Positions 63,995-64,000 of a stretch of 64,000 bases of DNA are shown piece after piece. The notes below the pieces were generated by a model. That model was not told the DNA's origin and ran no database searches. It saw nothing but the letters and a program-made list of their open reading frames with translations. The position numbers and the translations under genes were made by a program. The DNA is taken from positions 60,905 to 124,904 of the forward strand of contig JAXMBN010000018.1 of assembly GCA_046349875.1 (NCBI GenBank), given 5' to 3'. Numbering within the stretch: position 1 is the stretch's first letter; each line of letters begins with the position of its first letter. This DNA comes from JAXMBN01 sp046349875. Its GTDB lineage: Bacteria; Planctomycetota; Planctomycetia; Pirellulales; Pirellulaceae.

Positions 63995-64000
63995 TAGAGA

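Overview
The window looks like chromosome of a planctomycete, most likely a Pirellulaceae relative of Rhodopirellula or Blastopirellula. Evidence from sequence: several formylglycine sulfatases, paired PSCyt1/DUF1549/DUF1553 and DUF1501 proteins, a TIGR03067-type protein, a short protein with an LEPR-like N-terminus, and 'FRLRALL'-type membrane proteins. Coding is dense and on both strands, except for a sparse, decayed stretch between about 33.3 and 44.1 kb.

Layout. 0-6 kb: a sulfatase/esterase fusion cut by the window edge and broken by one frameshift, then a cytochrome-type DUF1549/DUF1553 gene and its DUF1501 partner. 6-10 kb: HrpA helicase with one frameshift. 10.5-12.8 kb: a haem/copper-monooxygenase/EF-hand protein and a redoxin. 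12.9-21.5 kb: a complete high-affinity potassium system. kdpF-kdpA-kdpB-kdpC-kdpD run leftwards; kdpE lies beyond kdpD in the opposite orientation, with a MITE-like palindromic element between them. 21.3-23.1 kb: the divergent kdp control region, with two KdpE-like boxes on the kdp side and a c-di-AMP (ydaO-type) riboswitch on the other, reading into an SPFH/band-7 membrane protein. 23.2-25.5 kb: two thioredoxin-fold proteins and a small membrane protein. 25.6-32.8 kb: a catabolic cluster (CE6-like acetylesterase, two sulfatases, a Tat metallophosphatase, an acetyl-xylan-esterase-like hydrolase) suited to sulfated, acetylated polysaccharides. 33.26 kb: tRNA-Arg(TCT). 33.3-44.1 kb: small hypothetical genes and wrecks (kinase remnant, YihY pseudogene, broken lipoproteins). 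44.1-49.7 kb: LEPR-like protein, MgtC, IleRS, an acidic protein and a pseudo-receiver. 50.4-54.7 kb: a cysteine-rich repeat protein, a DUF2007/zinc-ribbon membrane protein and a second DUF1549/DUF1553 protein. 54.9-57.9 kb: 2-oxoacid:ferredoxin oxidoreductase (alpha then beta subunit). 58.6-60.0 kb: phoU and a PhoB-like regulator. 60.1-64 kb: an HlyD/ABC/permease exporter with a divergent TetR repressor.

How the parts work together. The strongest regulatory story is potassium: KdpD/KdpE probably act on the twin boxes upstream of kdpF, while the same intergenic region carries a sensor of c-di-AMP, the second messenger tied to potassium homeostasis in other bacteria. That sensor controls an SPFH protein and not the transporter. 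The sulfatases, esterases and cytochrome-like proteins fit the degradative lifestyle typical of the phylum.

Caution: single-base frameshifts break four otherwise well-preserved reading frames (near 1207, 8972, 41011 and 62680). Some may be assembly errors. The multiple lesions in the 36-44 kb stretch look more like genuine decay.
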